This document shows positions 8,825 to 17,176 of a stretch of DNA of 64,000 nucleotides, piece after piece. The position numbers and the translations under genes are program-made. Origin of the DNA: Prevotella sp. (GTDB lineage Bacteria; Bacteroidota; Bacteroidia; Bacteroidales; Bacteroidaceae). The stretch's first letter is position 1, and the number at the start of each line of letters is the position of its first letter. Location of the stretch: the NCBI GenBank assembly GCA_017428055.1, contig JAFRRN010000042.1:1-64000 (forward strand), in the 5' to 3' direction. The notes under the pieces were generated by a model. It was not told the DNA's origin. It worked only from the letters and a program-made list of their open reading frames with translations, and made no database searches.

Positions 8825-9364
8825 CTATTCGCCTCCCTTGAAGATGGTGAAGTTCACGCTTCCGTATGTTCGTTGTTCCACAAAGTGGGGATGGTCTGAG
8901 AAGTTGTGTTGCTTGCCATGTTCAAAGATAAAGATGCCATCATCTTTCAATATTTTGTGGTCAAACACCATTGATGGTATTTTCGGCAATTCTGGAAGGG
9001 TATAAGGAGGGTCGGCAAAGATGAGGTCGAATTTCTGCTGACATCCTTTTATGAATCGAAACACGTCGCCACGGATAAGTATGCCGTTGTCAGTGTTTAG
9101 CTTCTTTAGACATTCACTGATGAAACGGGCATGTTCACGATCGTTTTCCACGCTCACCACGGTGGCGCATCCGCGTGATAACAGCTCGTATGAGATGCTC
9201 CCTGTGCCGGCGAATAAGTCTAATGCCTTGGCATCTTCAAGGTCTAAATAGCCATTGAGGACATTAAAGATGTTCTCCTTGGCAAAGTCGGTGGTGGGAC
9301 GAGCCTTAAAGGTGCGAGGGATGTCGAAATGTCGCCCTTTGTAGATGCCAGTGATAATCCTCAT
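8825..9364 (-). CDS. rsmD: 16S rRNA (guanine(966)-N(2))-methyltransferase RsmD
   Basis: A 179-residue SAM-dependent methyltransferase that modifies G966 (E. coli numbering) in the small-subunit rRNA. It shows the RsmD N-terminus MRIITGIYKGR, the PTTDFAKENIFNVL segment, the SAM-binding loop ALDLFAGTGSISYEL, and the catalytic DPPY motif in LIFADPPYTLPEL. Length and motifs are complete. It lies downstream of the DUF3822 gene on the same strand, 60 bp away, and may be co-transcribed with it. Confidence 0.95.
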   Translation of the reverse strand: MRIITGIYKGRHFDIPRTFKARPTTDFAKENIFNVLNGYLDLEDAKALDLFAGTGSISYELLSRGCATVVSVENDREHARFISECLKKLNTDNGILIRGDVFRFIKGCQQKFDLIFADPPYTLPELPKIPSMVFDHKILKDDGIFIFEHGKQHNFSDHPHFVEQRTYGSVNFTIFKGGE

Positions 9365-9424
9365 GTTATTATATCTGGATGAATACTTTTTTGCAAAACA
9401 AACAAAACTCTAAATGCTTAGCAT

Positions 9425-10138
9425 TCAGCATTCAAAGTTGATTTCTTCTACTTTTTGCACGTAGTGGTGGAGAGCTTCCTCCGTCCATTGTCTTTCGGGG
9501 ACAATGCCCGAGAGATGTATTTCGTCGTGTTTGGCATCATAGCCTAATTGCTGCCACACATATAATATATAGTAGACGGCATCATGGGCATTGTCGGCAT
9601 CGAAGCTGTTACAAAACTTGAAACGGTTTTTGTCGAAACTAAAAACTTCCATCCGCTTGTCGTGGAAATATGCGTATAGCTTCTTGCGTACGCCCATGTG
9701 ACTGTGCCTATGCATATTGTTCCAAATGGGGTAGGCCAGGGGGATATATTGCACGTTGGCGAAATGTTCATCAATGACCGCTTTTAGGTCTTTGTTGATG
9801 CAGAAGACGGCAACAGCGTTCAGGTTGGGTATCTCAAAGTGTATCACTTGGTTGCCTTCCATACCCGTGATGGTGTAATGGTAGGACGTTATCATCTCGT
9901 CTTCATTAAACTCTTGTATAGGGACGAGCATCAAGGGAGAGTCAATCAGTACTGTTGCCCGTTGGTAGCCACGTGAAAGCAACTCACCGTCTTTCAATGC
10001 ATTGCGCATGTTGGCTGCCATTGCGATGCCGTTTCGTATAGGATAATCCTCGTATGCAAGAGGGGTTCCGAGTTGGTCATCACCCACGGCGAAAGACAAA
10101 CAATTGCTGCTGATACGGATGTATAGTTTTTCTTTCAT
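9425..10138 (-). CDS. DUF3822 family protein
   Basis: A 237-residue cytoplasmic protein from the ATG at 10138. An in-frame ATG 39 bp further upstream lies in the inverted-repeat spacer and is less likely. The pattern (LYIRISSNCLSFAV at the start, a central IPLAYPIWNN, and HDKRMEVFSFDKNRFKFCNSF) is that of the Bacteroidota DUF3822 family, which has an actin-like/ASKHA appearance and is commonly encoded next to rsmD, as here. No catalytic function is established. No transmembrane or signal segments are seen. Confidence 0.8.
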   Translation of the reverse strand: MKEKLYIRISSNCLSFAVGDDQLGTPLAYEDYPIRNGIAMAANMRNALKDGELLSRGYQRATVLIDSPLMLVPIQEFNEDEMITSYHYTITGMEGNQVIHFEIPNLNAVAVFCINKDLKAVIDEHFANVQYIPLAYPIWNNMHRHSHMGVRKKLYAYFHDKRMEVFSFDKNRFKFCNSFDADNAHDAVYYILYVWQQLGYDAKHDEIHLSGIVPERQWTEEALHHYVQKVEEINFEC

Positions 10139-10152
10139 AATTTGTATAATAA

Positions 10153-10205
10153 AATGTGTAATGCTTAATGGGGTCACAACGGAAGACCATCAAGCATTAC
10201 ACATT
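10153..10205. repeat. 14-bp perfect inverted repeat with hairpin potential
   Basis: AATGTGTAATGCTT (10153-10166) is the exact complement of AAGCATTACACATT (10192-10205), separated by 25 bases. It fills the spacer between the HAD-like gene and DUF3822. The word TAATGCTTAATGGG in its left side also occurs at 6653-6666, suggesting a dispersed intergenic repeat. No T-run follows on the minus strand, so it is not a classic terminator. Confidence 0.65.
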
Positions 10206-10210
10206 AAACA

Positions 10211-10657
10211 TTATTTGTGTGACAGTTTCAGCCTCTTAGTCCAGTTGCTCTTGGGACTAGCATAGTGGTCGATGCTGTTTTTGCCAGCTTCGGCGAGCAT
10301 GTCCTTGAAACTGGTGCCATCATTAATCATGTGGTAGATTTGCCCCCATTCAGGGATGCCCCCCACATTGCGGTGGTCAATGAACACGTTGGCTTTGATT
10401 TTGCGGGAGAAGTGGTTGTTCCACTCTTCTTTCTCTTCAGGATAGTCCTTGTTAATAGAATAAAATTCCACACCTCTTTCCTTACACCATTTCACCGCTT
10501 CCTCAAGCAGTTTTCCCTCGCGGATAGTCCACAATATCACTCGGTGTTTCTGCTTGATGAGCATTTGGAGGGTGTCTGTGGCAAAAGGTATCTCCATCCC
10601 TATCTCGGGATATTTATCCTCGACGATTGTTCCGTCAAAACTAACAGCAATGATCAT
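10211..10657 (-). CDS. BT0820-like HAD-fold protein with altered nucleophile motif
   Basis: A 148-residue small HAD-superfamily protein from the ATG at 10657 (an upstream ATG would add MSCRTD). The family resembles Bacteroides BT0820, with an FDGTIVE motif I, LWTIREGKLLEEAVKWC, FYSINKDYPEE, and the conserved VFIDHRNVGG near the C-terminus. The usual motif I is DxDGT with the first Asp as nucleophile. Here the DNA reads Ser (AGT) at that place (AVSFDGT), so phosphatase chemistry is doubtful. It sits 29 bp after the tyrosine kinase, at the end of the exopolysaccharide operon. No substrate can be named. Confidence 0.82.
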   Translation of the reverse strand: MIIAVSFDGTIVEDKYPEIGMEIPFATDTLQMLIKQKHRVILWTIREGKLLEEAVKWCKERGVEFYSINKDYPEEKEEWNNHFSRKIKANVFIDHRNVGGIPEWGQIYHMINDGTSFKDMLAEAGKNSIDHYASPKSNWTKRLKLSHK

Positions 10658-10686
10658 ATCTGTTCGACATGACATCAGCCAAGCGT

Positions 10687-13224
10687 TTAACGCTTGACTG
10701 ATGTGTCATTCTTATCACCATAGTGACTGTTACTATAATTGCCGTATGAACCGTATGTGCCATAGCCACCGTATGATCCGTAATTGCCATAGCTTCCATA
10801 CTTGCCATACCTTGAGCTGTAGCGTCCGTAGCGTCCGTATTTGCCATAGCGTCCATATCCGTAGTAGTATCCATACTTCTTCTTAGACATGTCGATACCA
10901 TTGAGAACAACGGACATGTTTGGAAGTTTGTTCTCGTTGCTCAAGCTGTTAATCAAGTTGAAACTCTCACGTGGAGTGTAGTCTGCACGGCACATGTATA
11001 CCGTAGCGTCTGCCACACGACCAATCTGTAAGGTATCGGTTACCAGTCCCACAGGGGCGGTATCGATGATGATATAGTCGTAATGATCTTTAAGGTGGTT
11101 CATGACAACCTCCAAAGAAGAGCGTGAAATCAACTCGGTGGGGTTTGGTGGTACGGGACCTGCGAGCAATATCTCAAGGTTGTTGTTAATACCAGAAGGC
11201 AAGATTTGAGAGTTCACATCATCCCATGTTGGATGGTCTAGTTTGAGCAAAGGGGTAATACCGTGATTGTGGTCATCAATCTCAAACAACTCTGCCAAAC
11301 GTGGTTTACGGATGTCAAGACCCACGATTATGACTTTCTTGCCTAAAAGTGCGAAACTTACAGCGAGGTTAGCAGCATTGAAGGTCTTTCCTTCACCAGA
11401 TGTGGTGGATGTGAACATGATGACTTTCTCACCTTCTTTGAGCATAAATTGAAGGTTGGTACGCATGGAGCGGAAGATTTCCTCCATCTGGTTGTTCTTG
11501 TTCTCATGCACGACGATGTCGGCTTTCGATTTGGCTGTCTCGCTTGCCACGGCAACGTCGGCAAGAATTGGCAGCTTCGTCAAGCGAACCACGTCGTCAT
11601 GACCTTCAATCTTGTAGCGGAAGAATTTGAGAAGGAAGAAAATGACAGAGGGAACTACCAAGCCAAGAAGCAAGGCTATCAACATAATCATATTGGACTT
11701 GGGACTGACTTGGCCACCGAATACTGGGTCGTCAACCAATTTACCCTTGTCAGCCGTTGCTGCTAACTCAATCGAGTTCTCCTCACGCTTTTGGAGAAGC
11801 ATCAGGTAAAGACCCGATTTCACCTCTTGTTGACGGCCAATTTGTGTTAACATGTGTTCTTGCTCTGGTGTTTGGTTCACTTGTCCAGCATATTTGCTAT
11901 ATTGCGATGCAATGGAATTACGCTCGATTTCCATGTTGCGTCGGCTCTGTGCCATAGCACCACTGATGCTTGCACTGAGGTCGTCGAGTTGGGAAGTCAA
12001 GGGAAGTACTGTGGGGCTATTTTCAGAAGCACTGCGGAGCAAACGATTGCGTTCCAGAACAATCTCATTATATTTATTAATAAGGTGTGATGCACTTTGG
12101 TCACTCAATCCCACATTAGTAGGCAACGTCTGATATTTGTTTGAGGGCTGGCTCATGTAATCTTGAAGACTATTAAGAAGTGCTACTTGTGTGTTTGCAT
12201 CTTGTAGCTTTTGCTCATATGCGTTTGCATTGCCTAAAGCCTGTGTGGCATTCATGTTCAATGTCACCATCTTATTTCGTTTCTTATATGATTCCAAGTC
12301 TCCCTCGGTAGAACCCAACTCGGCATTAATCTTCTCCAAACGGTCATTGATGAATGCCTCCGTGCGGAATGCAATCTCGTTTTTATCCTCATTTGCCTGT
12401 CTGTTGTAACAAATGACAAGTTGTTGTAAGTAGTCTATAGCGCGTTGGGGTATTTCGTCTGCCAAGACGAGTTGGGCAATGGTCGTCGTCTTGGATGTAG
12501 GCGATACGGAGAGGGCACTTGCATATTTGCGTCCAATGGTGCTGACTGGCGATATTTTCACTTTTAGCACGGCACCATCTTTCATCACCCTGTTTCCATT
12601 GGCGACGATGGTAATCACACCCGCTTTGGTCGAAATTGATGCTGGGAGTTTGTTGAAAACCTTATCAATGGCGAATGGCCCCTCCTCTGGTCCATCTTCC
12701 ACTGGAACAAAATACGACCCTGTAACATGGTAATTGTTGCCTTCACGCTTGATTTGAAGGGGGATGGATGAGGTCATCTTGTCCAAATGAGCCTCGTCAA
12801 TGTCCACAACAATTGGTTGAGTCTTATAAACCTTGCGATCCTTAATCTTCCCTTCTGCGACGTATGTCACATAGAGCTTAAGATCTTTGACGGCCTTTTC
12901 AGCAATGGAAAGGGATTTCAAAATCACCATCTCATTGTCAATACCCGTGGAGTTGGTCATCATTCCCAGGTTTGCAGTTGCCATTAAGTTGGCACGACGG
13001 TTTGAACTACCGTCTTCATCTTTAATTAACATTTTTGCGCGGGCCTCATAAATGGGCGTAGCGTAACGCAAATAGAGAGCAGCCGAACCAAGGCTAATAA
13101 TCAAGGCCAACAAAAACCATTGCCAATTAAGGATGATGGTTTTCAAAATCGATTGGAAATCAAAGGTATTTCTATCTTCTTGTTCCAATACGCTGTCTAA
13201 CGTAAAATCTTTTCTTTCTTCCAT
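10687..13224 (-). CDS. Exopolysaccharide chain-length regulator/BY-type tyrosine kinase (Wzc-like)
   Basis: An 845-residue inner-membrane protein that would control polymerisation and export of a capsule or exopolysaccharide. The Wzz domain and first membrane helix are at about 28-50, a large periplasmic coiled-coil region runs to about 490 with a GNVR-type segment, and the second helix is near 505-530. The cytoplasmic BY-kinase domain has Walker A TSTTSGEGKT near 608, Walker A' KKVIIVGLDIRKPRL near 640 and Walker B YDYIIIDTAP near 720. The C-terminal 65 residues form an extreme tyrosine cluster of 19 Tyr in (G/R/K/S/N)-x-YG repeats, the presumed autophosphorylation tail. It follows rmlA by 15 bp in the same operon. 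Confidence 0.93.
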   Translation of the reverse strand: MEERKDFTLDSVLEQEDRNTFDFQSILKTIILNWQWFLLALIISLGSAALYLRYATPIYEARAKMLIKDEDGSSNRRANLMATANLGMMTNSTGIDNEMVILKSLSIAEKAVKDLKLYVTYVAEGKIKDRKVYKTQPIVVDIDEAHLDKMTSSIPLQIKREGNNYHVTGSYFVPVEDGPEEGPFAIDKVFNKLPASISTKAGVITIVANGNRVMKDGAVLKVKISPVSTIGRKYASALSVSPTSKTTTIAQLVLADEIPQRAIDYLQQLVICYNRQANEDKNEIAFRTEAFINDRLEKINAELGSTEGDLESYKKRNKMVTLNMNATQALGNANAYEQKLQDANTQVALLNSLQDYMSQPSNKYQTLPTNVGLSDQSASHLINKYNEIVLERNRLLRSASENSPTVLPLTSQLDDLSASISGAMAQSRRNMEIERNSIASQYSKYAGQVNQTPEQEHMLTQIGRQQEVKSGLYLMLLQKREENSIELAATADKGKLVDDPVFGGQVSPKSNMIMLIALLLGLVVPSVIFFLLKFFRYKIEGHDDVVRLTKLPILADVAVASETAKSKADIVVHENKNNQMEEIFRSMRTNLQFMLKEGEKVIMFTSTTSGEGKTFNAANLAVSFALLGKKVIIVGLDIRKPRLAELFEIDDHNHGITPLLKLDHPTWDDVNSQILPSGINNNLEILLAGPVPPNPTELISRSSLEVVMNHLKDHYDYIIIDTAPVGLVTDTLQIGRVADATVYMCRADYTPRESFNLINSLSNENKLPNMSVVLNGIDMSKKKYGYYYGYGRYGKYGRYGRYSSRYGKYGSYGNYGSYGGYGTYGSYGNYSNSHYGDKNDTSVKR

Positions 13225-13239
13225 TTTTCTTATAGATAT

Positions 13240-14115
13240 TTATTGTTCTGCTAATTGAAGTAAATATTGCCCATATTGATTCTTCGCCATGGGTAGAGCT
13301 ATCTGTTTTAATTGATCCTTGCTAATCCAACCCTTTTTTAAGGCTATTTCCTCAAGACAAGCGACCTTTAGTCCCTGTCTTTTCTCTATGACTTCGATAA
13401 ATGTACTTGCCTCGCTCAAGCTGTCATGCGTACCTGTATCTAACCATGCAAAGCCTCTTTGAAGTTTTTTCACTTTCAAGTTGCCTTGTGCCAAGTATTC
13501 TTGGTTCACTGTAGTTATCTCCAATTCCCCCCTACTGCTGGGGTTGATATGTTTGGCTATCTCTACCACGCTATTGGGATAGAAATATAACCCTACGACT
13601 GCATAGTTGCTCTTGGGATGCCGTGGTTTTTCCTCAATGCTCAGGCAATTGCCCTCTTCGTCAATCTCGGCAACACCATAGCGTTCGGGGTCATTTACAA
13701 AATAACCAAAGACAGAAGCCTTTCCATGTTGTTCAGCGTCAATGACACTTTGATGCAACAAAGATGAAAAGCCTGATCCGTAAAAGATGTTATCGCCCAA
13801 TACCAGGCAGACGCTATCTTTCCCAACAAACTTCTCTCCAATAATAAAAGCTTGCGCGAGTCCATCGGGACTTGGCTGCTCTGCATAGTCGAAGGTTACA
13901 CCCAAATCTTTCCCGTCACCTAAAAGCCTTTTAAAACCAGGCAAGTCATACGGGGTAGAGATAATCAGTATCTCACGGATACCAGCAAGCATCAAAGCCG
14001 AGATGGGATAATAAATCATCGGTTTGTCAAAAATGGGAATAAGCTGCTTGCTTATGCCCTTTGTTATGGGATAAAGACGGGTGCCTGACCCTCCTGCCAA
14101 AACGATTCCTTTCAT
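13240..14115 (-). CDS. rfbA: Glucose-1-phosphate thymidylyltransferase
   Basis: RmlA/RfbA, 291 residues, forms dTDP-glucose from dTTP and glucose 1-phosphate, the first step to dTDP-rhamnose and other dTDP-deoxysugars. It starts with the nucleotide-binding [18 protein letters not shown] signature, followed by [23 protein letters not shown] and the [19 protein letters not shown] segment. It is complete and of normal length. It begins right after the sugar transferase stop codon, with no spacer. rmlB, rmlC and rmlD are not in the window, so the later steps must be encoded elsewhere. Confidence 0.96.
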   Translation of the reverse strand: MKGIVLAGGSGTRLYPITKGISKQLIPIFDKPMIYYPISALMLAGIREILIISTPYDLPGFKRLLGDGKDLGVTFDYAEQPSPDGLAQAFIIGEKFVGKDSVCLVLGDNIFYGSGFSSLLHQSVIDAEQHGKASVFGYFVNDPERYGVAEIDEEGNCLSIEEKPRHPKSNYAVVGLYFYPNSVVEIAKHINPSSRGELEITTVNQEYLAQGNLKVKKLQRGFAWLDTGTHDSLSEASTFIEVIEKRQGLKVACLEEIALKKGWISKDQLKQIALPMAKNQYGQYLLQLAEQ

Positions 14116-15564
14116 TTAATACGCATTTTTATCGTGTTTAAAAAATGTGGTAAAAGTCTTTAATATGATTTTCATGTCGAGCCAGAAAGACCAATTCTCA
14201 ATGTACCAAATATCCCTTCTGATACGCTCTTCCATTTGCCAAAGTTCTTTTGTCTCGCCACGATATCCTGTGATTTGCGCCCAACCGGTAATTCCTGGCT
14301 TGCTAAAATGGCGCACCATATATTTGTCTATCAAATCCTTATAATAATTTGTGTGATAAGTCATGTGGGGACGAGGTCCCACAACACTCATGTTGCCAAA
14401 AAGAACATTGAAGAATTGGGGCAATTCATCAATATTTGTGCGACGCATAAATTCTCCAAAAGGATATTTCCTGGGATCGTCTTTGGTGGCTTGCAAGTTG
14501 TTAGCTTGATTATTCACATGCATGGAACGGAATTTATAACAAATAAAATCCTTTCCATTCAGCCCTGTCCGCTTTTGTTTGAATAAAACTGGACCAGGGC
14601 TTTGACTATAGATAATGATTGCAATAATCGGTATTAACGGCAATAACAACAAACAGACAACCAGGCTGAACAGCAAATCGAATGAGCGTTTTAAAATCCT
14701 ATTGCTCATATAAGTCAGGGGCTCACGAAGATTGGTGAAAAGGTTCATGTCGCCAAACTTTTCCAGTTTGAGGTTAAGATTAAGGTTTCCATACATCCGC
14801 GGGACGTAATGGAAGTGAATGAAATGATTGTTACAAAACCTTATAATGCGAATAATTTCATCATTTTCATCATGTGACAGGCAACAGAAAAATTCGTCAA
14901 CCTTCCCTAAACATAGTTCGTCATGGTTGGCGAAGGAATCATTATTCTCATTTTCATCATCCATTTTCTCGTTAAGTTGGTCAATGCTCCCTAATTTCAC
15001 AAATTCAGGTGGGCATTTGTCAATGACATTGTTGCTGAAATAACCCTTGACGATGTATCCTGTCGTAGGTTCTGAATTGAGGTCTTGGTAAAGTAAAAGG
15101 TTTGCGGGGTCGCTGCCGATAAAAACAACACTTCTCGTGTTACCGCCTCTTTTTCGATAAAGCTTCAAAATAAGACGCTCTACAATTCGAGCGGAAACAA
15201 TCAGGAAAAAAAGGCATGGGGCATAAATAAGTGTGAATTGAAACAAACGACCGCTATCATTTAGGAATCGGATGCACACAAACATCAGTATAGATTGGGT
15301 TAATGATAGTTTTAATGCTCTTGTTAAAATGGAAGAAAACCTTACTTTACGGTAATGGATGATGGAATGGAATGGGTATTCTGCCAACATCATGGCAAAG
15401 TTGGCAATGACTAAGGCTTCTTTTTGAGAATCTACAAAATATAGTGGAACAATGTCTGTAGGTAAGTATTTCATTAAAAACAAGACAAGTATATTGAGTA
15501 ACACGAAGTCACCCACTATCACAAGTAATCGAATAATGTCATTTCCCCTTGTATTATGCCTCAT
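14116..15564 (-). CDS. Undecaprenyl-phosphate sugar phosphotransferase (WcaJ/WbaP-like)
   Basis: A 482-residue polyprenyl-phosphate hexose-1-phosphate transferase that would load the first sugar of a repeat unit onto undecaprenyl phosphate. Several membrane helices occupy about 10-120, a CoA-binding-like Rossmann region with GNTRSVVFIGSDPANLL follows, and the C-terminal bacterial sugar transferase domain shows RSFDLLFSLVVCLLLLPL, FKQKRTG, YKFRSM, RRTNIDELPQ, SVVGPRPH and KPGITGWAQ. The reading frame stays open to 15744, but the promoter at 15613-15642 lies inside that extension, so the ATG at 15564 is chosen. It is the first gene of the exopolysaccharide operon. Confidence 0.93.
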   Translation of the reverse strand: MRHNTRGNDIIRLLVIVGDFVLLNILVLFLMKYLPTDIVPLYFVDSQKEALVIANFAMMLAEYPFHSIIHYRKVRFSSILTRALKLSLTQSILMFVCIRFLNDSGRLFQFTLIYAPCLFFLIVSARIVERLILKLYRKRGGNTRSVVFIGSDPANLLLYQDLNSEPTTGYIVKGYFSNNVIDKCPPEFVKLGSIDQLNEKMDDENENNDSFANHDELCLGKVDEFFCCLSHDENDEIIRIIRFCNNHFIHFHYVPRMYGNLNLNLKLEKFGDMNLFTNLREPLTYMSNRILKRSFDLLFSLVVCLLLLPLIPIIAIIIYSQSPGPVLFKQKRTGLNGKDFICYKFRSMHVNNQANNLQATKDDPRKYPFGEFMRRTNIDELPQFFNVLFGNMSVVGPRPHMTYHTNYYKDLIDKYMVRHFSKPGITGWAQITGYRGETKELWQMEERIRRDIWYIENWSFWLDMKIILKTFTTFFKHDKNAY

Positions 15565-15612
15565 TCTTAATCCAAAACCAACTATTTCGTGTAGTCTTTT
15601 GTAAAAACAGCG

Positions 15613-15642
15613 CAAAGATACGAAAAATAAAACATACCCAAA
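15613..15642 (-). promoter_or_regulatory. Promoter of the exopolysaccharide operon
   Basis: On the minus strand, TTTG (complement of 15639-15642), 18 bp, then TATCTTTG (complement of 15613-15620). Transcription would begin near 15606, about 40 nt upstream of the ATG at 15564. It is divergent from the promoter at 15733-15763. Confidence 0.7.
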
Positions 15643-15732
15643 AGAAGAAAAAGAAAAATATTCGTTTTTTAATATTATTATGCAAGATTTGAAGGGAAAG
15701 ACCGTCTGATAAACATGTTTTGACACAATAAT

Positions 15733-15763
15733 TTTGTCAATCAAATTGTTTGTTGTACTTTTG
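15733..15763 (+). promoter_or_regulatory. Promoter of the 15805 hypothetical gene
   Basis: TTTG at 15733-15736, 19 bp, TACTTTTG at 15756-15763; leader of about 35 nt to the ATG at 15805. Confidence 0.7.
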
Positions 15764-15804
15764 CATGAAAATTTCTAACTACGTAATAATCAATTATATT
15801 TCAG

Positions 15805-16425
15805 ATGAGTTTTTTTTCAAAATTTTTTGGTGGTAAAACAAAAAAGGATAAGGGAAATGCCATGGAGGATTACATGACACTTGTTAGAGTGTATTTCCAA
15901 GCATCGTTGGCTTCAAATTTGGGAAATACAACTTTATCCATGCTACCAGACCTAAGAATGTTTAAGTCCACACTACACATTCCAACAGTAAACAACAGAT
16001 TGGGGGTGGGAGAAAAGAACCAGTGCAAGAAGATGTTGAAAGAACTATACAAGACAGACGATAGTTTTTTCAAGGAAATAGACCAAAGCATTCACAAGAA
16101 CTGCCGAAAGTTGCAAGATGTTCAGGTTTATCTTGTTCAGTTTCAGGCATTTACCCAAGACATCATGATGTTAATTGGAAATCTCATGAAGTTTAAATTG
16201 CGTGTTCCCTCTTTCTTCAAGAAAGTAATATACACGATGACAGAGAAGACTATCCATGACATTTTCAATAAAAATGACTACACTGACCCTGCGGTCATGA
16301 AAACCGTCCTTGCCATTCGCCAATATGACAAAAGGCTTGGTTTTAGCGAAAAGTGGGTAACGGATTTTGTTTATCAAATTGTGATGCTGGCGAAAAAAGA
16401 ACCTCAAAAGCAAGAAAACACGTAG
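15805..16425 (+). CDS. Conserved hypothetical cytoplasmic protein
   Basis: A 206-residue, lysine-rich, mostly helical protein that I do not recognise as a named family. It has no signal peptide or membrane segment; the N-terminus MSFFSKFFGGKTKKDKG is basic and amphipathic and might bind membranes. It has its own promoter 42 bp upstream and lies immediately before a coiled-coil gene, zapA and rny on the same strand. That arrangement suggests a link to cell division or RNA turnover, by position only. Confidence 0.7.
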   Translation: MSFFSKFFGGKTKKDKGNAMEDYMTLVRVYFQASLASNLGNTTLSMLPDLRMFKSTLHIPTVNNRLGVGEKNQCKKMLKELYKTDDSFFKEIDQSIHKNCRKLQDVQVYLVQFQAFTQDIMMLIGNLMKFKLRVPSFFKKVIYTMTEKTIHDIFNKNDYTDPAVMKTVLAIRQYDKRLGFSEKWVTDFVYQIVMLAKKEPQKQENT

Positions 16426-16487
16426 CCTTATAACCAGTAGAAAGGCTGGTTGCAAAAAGGCATAAATCGAATAAAATCAATGAATTA

Positions 16488-16519
16488 TTTGGTTTTGTCA
16501 AATAAAACGTATAATTTTG
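16488..16519 (+). promoter_or_regulatory. Promoter of the coiled-coil/zapA/rny operon
   Basis: TTTG at 16488-16491, 20 bp, TAATTTTG at 16512-16519; the ATG at 16538 follows after 18 bp. Confidence 0.65.
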
Positions 16520-16537
16520 CACTGAAATTGTGGTTTT

Positions 16538-16834
16538 ATGGATGCAAATGATAAAGCTTTAACTTTATTTACTACCCGCGTGAGACAGTTGATTCTTCAA
16601 TACGACGTGCGAAAGAAGGAACTATCTGAATTGAGGGAAGCATTGAAGAAAAGCGAGGAAAGCATCAAGGTGATGGAGAAAAAGCTTAAGCAATTGCAAA
16701 ATGACTACAATAGTTTGAAGATTGCCAAGATGGTCGAAATTACAGATGGCGACATGGAAGAAGCCCAAAAACGACTATCAAAACTGATTCGCGATGTAAA
16801 TAAGTGTATTACACTTCTGAGTGAAAAACAGTAA
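16538..16834 (+). CDS. Small coiled-coil protein upstream of zapA
   Basis: A 98-residue protein that is almost wholly a coiled coil: heptad-like Leu/Ile positions run from about residue 18 to 60 (LILQYDVRKKELSELREALKK and on), followed by a short helical tail. It has no signal or membrane segment. It is encoded 5 bp before zapA and shares its promoter. Short coiled-coil proteins in this position in Bacteroidota could act like ZapB as a ZapA partner at the division ring. Coiled coils look alike, so this rests on position rather than on homology. Confidence 0.7.
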   Translation: MDANDKALTLFTTRVRQLILQYDVRKKELSELREALKKSEESIKVMEKKLKQLQNDYNSLKIAKMVEITDGDMEEAQKRLSKLIRDVNKCITLLSEKQ

Positions 16835-16839
16835 GAGTG

Positions 16840-17145
16840 ATGGCTGGAGACAACAGAGACAAATTAAATATCAAGTTGCACGTTTACGATTCATACCTTA
16901 ATGTCACTATACAGAGGGGCGATGAGGCATTGTGTCGTATTGCCGCTAAACATGCAACAGATGCCGTAAACACCTACGCCGCCCGTTTCAAGGATAAGTA
17001 TTCTGAAAAAGAAATCCTTTATATGGCACTTATAGACTTAGCCCTACGTTATGAGAAGGAGTCGAGTAGGAATGATACGGCACCATATTGTGATATTCTC
17101 AACAAGTTGACTTCAGAAATCGAACAAGCTCTTGCTGACAACTAA
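16840..17145 (+). CDS. zapA: Cell division protein ZapA
   Basis: A 101-residue ZapA-family protein, which bundles FtsZ filaments at the division septum. It shows the N-terminal globular segment ([40 protein letters not shown]) and the C-terminal dimer/tetramer helix. The start is the ATG at 16840; the GTG just before it (16837) overlaps the likely leader. It lies 5 bp after the coiled-coil gene and 31 bp before rny. The zapA-rny order is common in Bacteroidota. Confidence 0.88.
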   Translation: MAGDNRDKLNIKLHVYDSYLNVTIQRGDEALCRIAAKHATDAVNTYAARFKDKYSEKEILYMALIDLALRYEKESSRNDTAPYCDILNKLTSEIEQALADN

Positions 17146-17176
17146 TGGAATTGAGAATATTAAATATAATAGATTC

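Noticed and set aside
10641..10910. 89-codon Met/Thr/Asp-rich frame over the tyrosine tail
   Set aside because: Product of the repetitive DNA of the kinase tail in another frame.
15565..15744. N-terminal extension of the sugar transferase
   Set aside because: It would include the promoter at 15613-15642, and the extra residues do not fit the family.
16432..16451. AACCAG/CTGGTT hairpin between the hypothetical and coiled-coil genes
   Set aside because: A 6-bp stem with no T-run; too weak to call a terminator.
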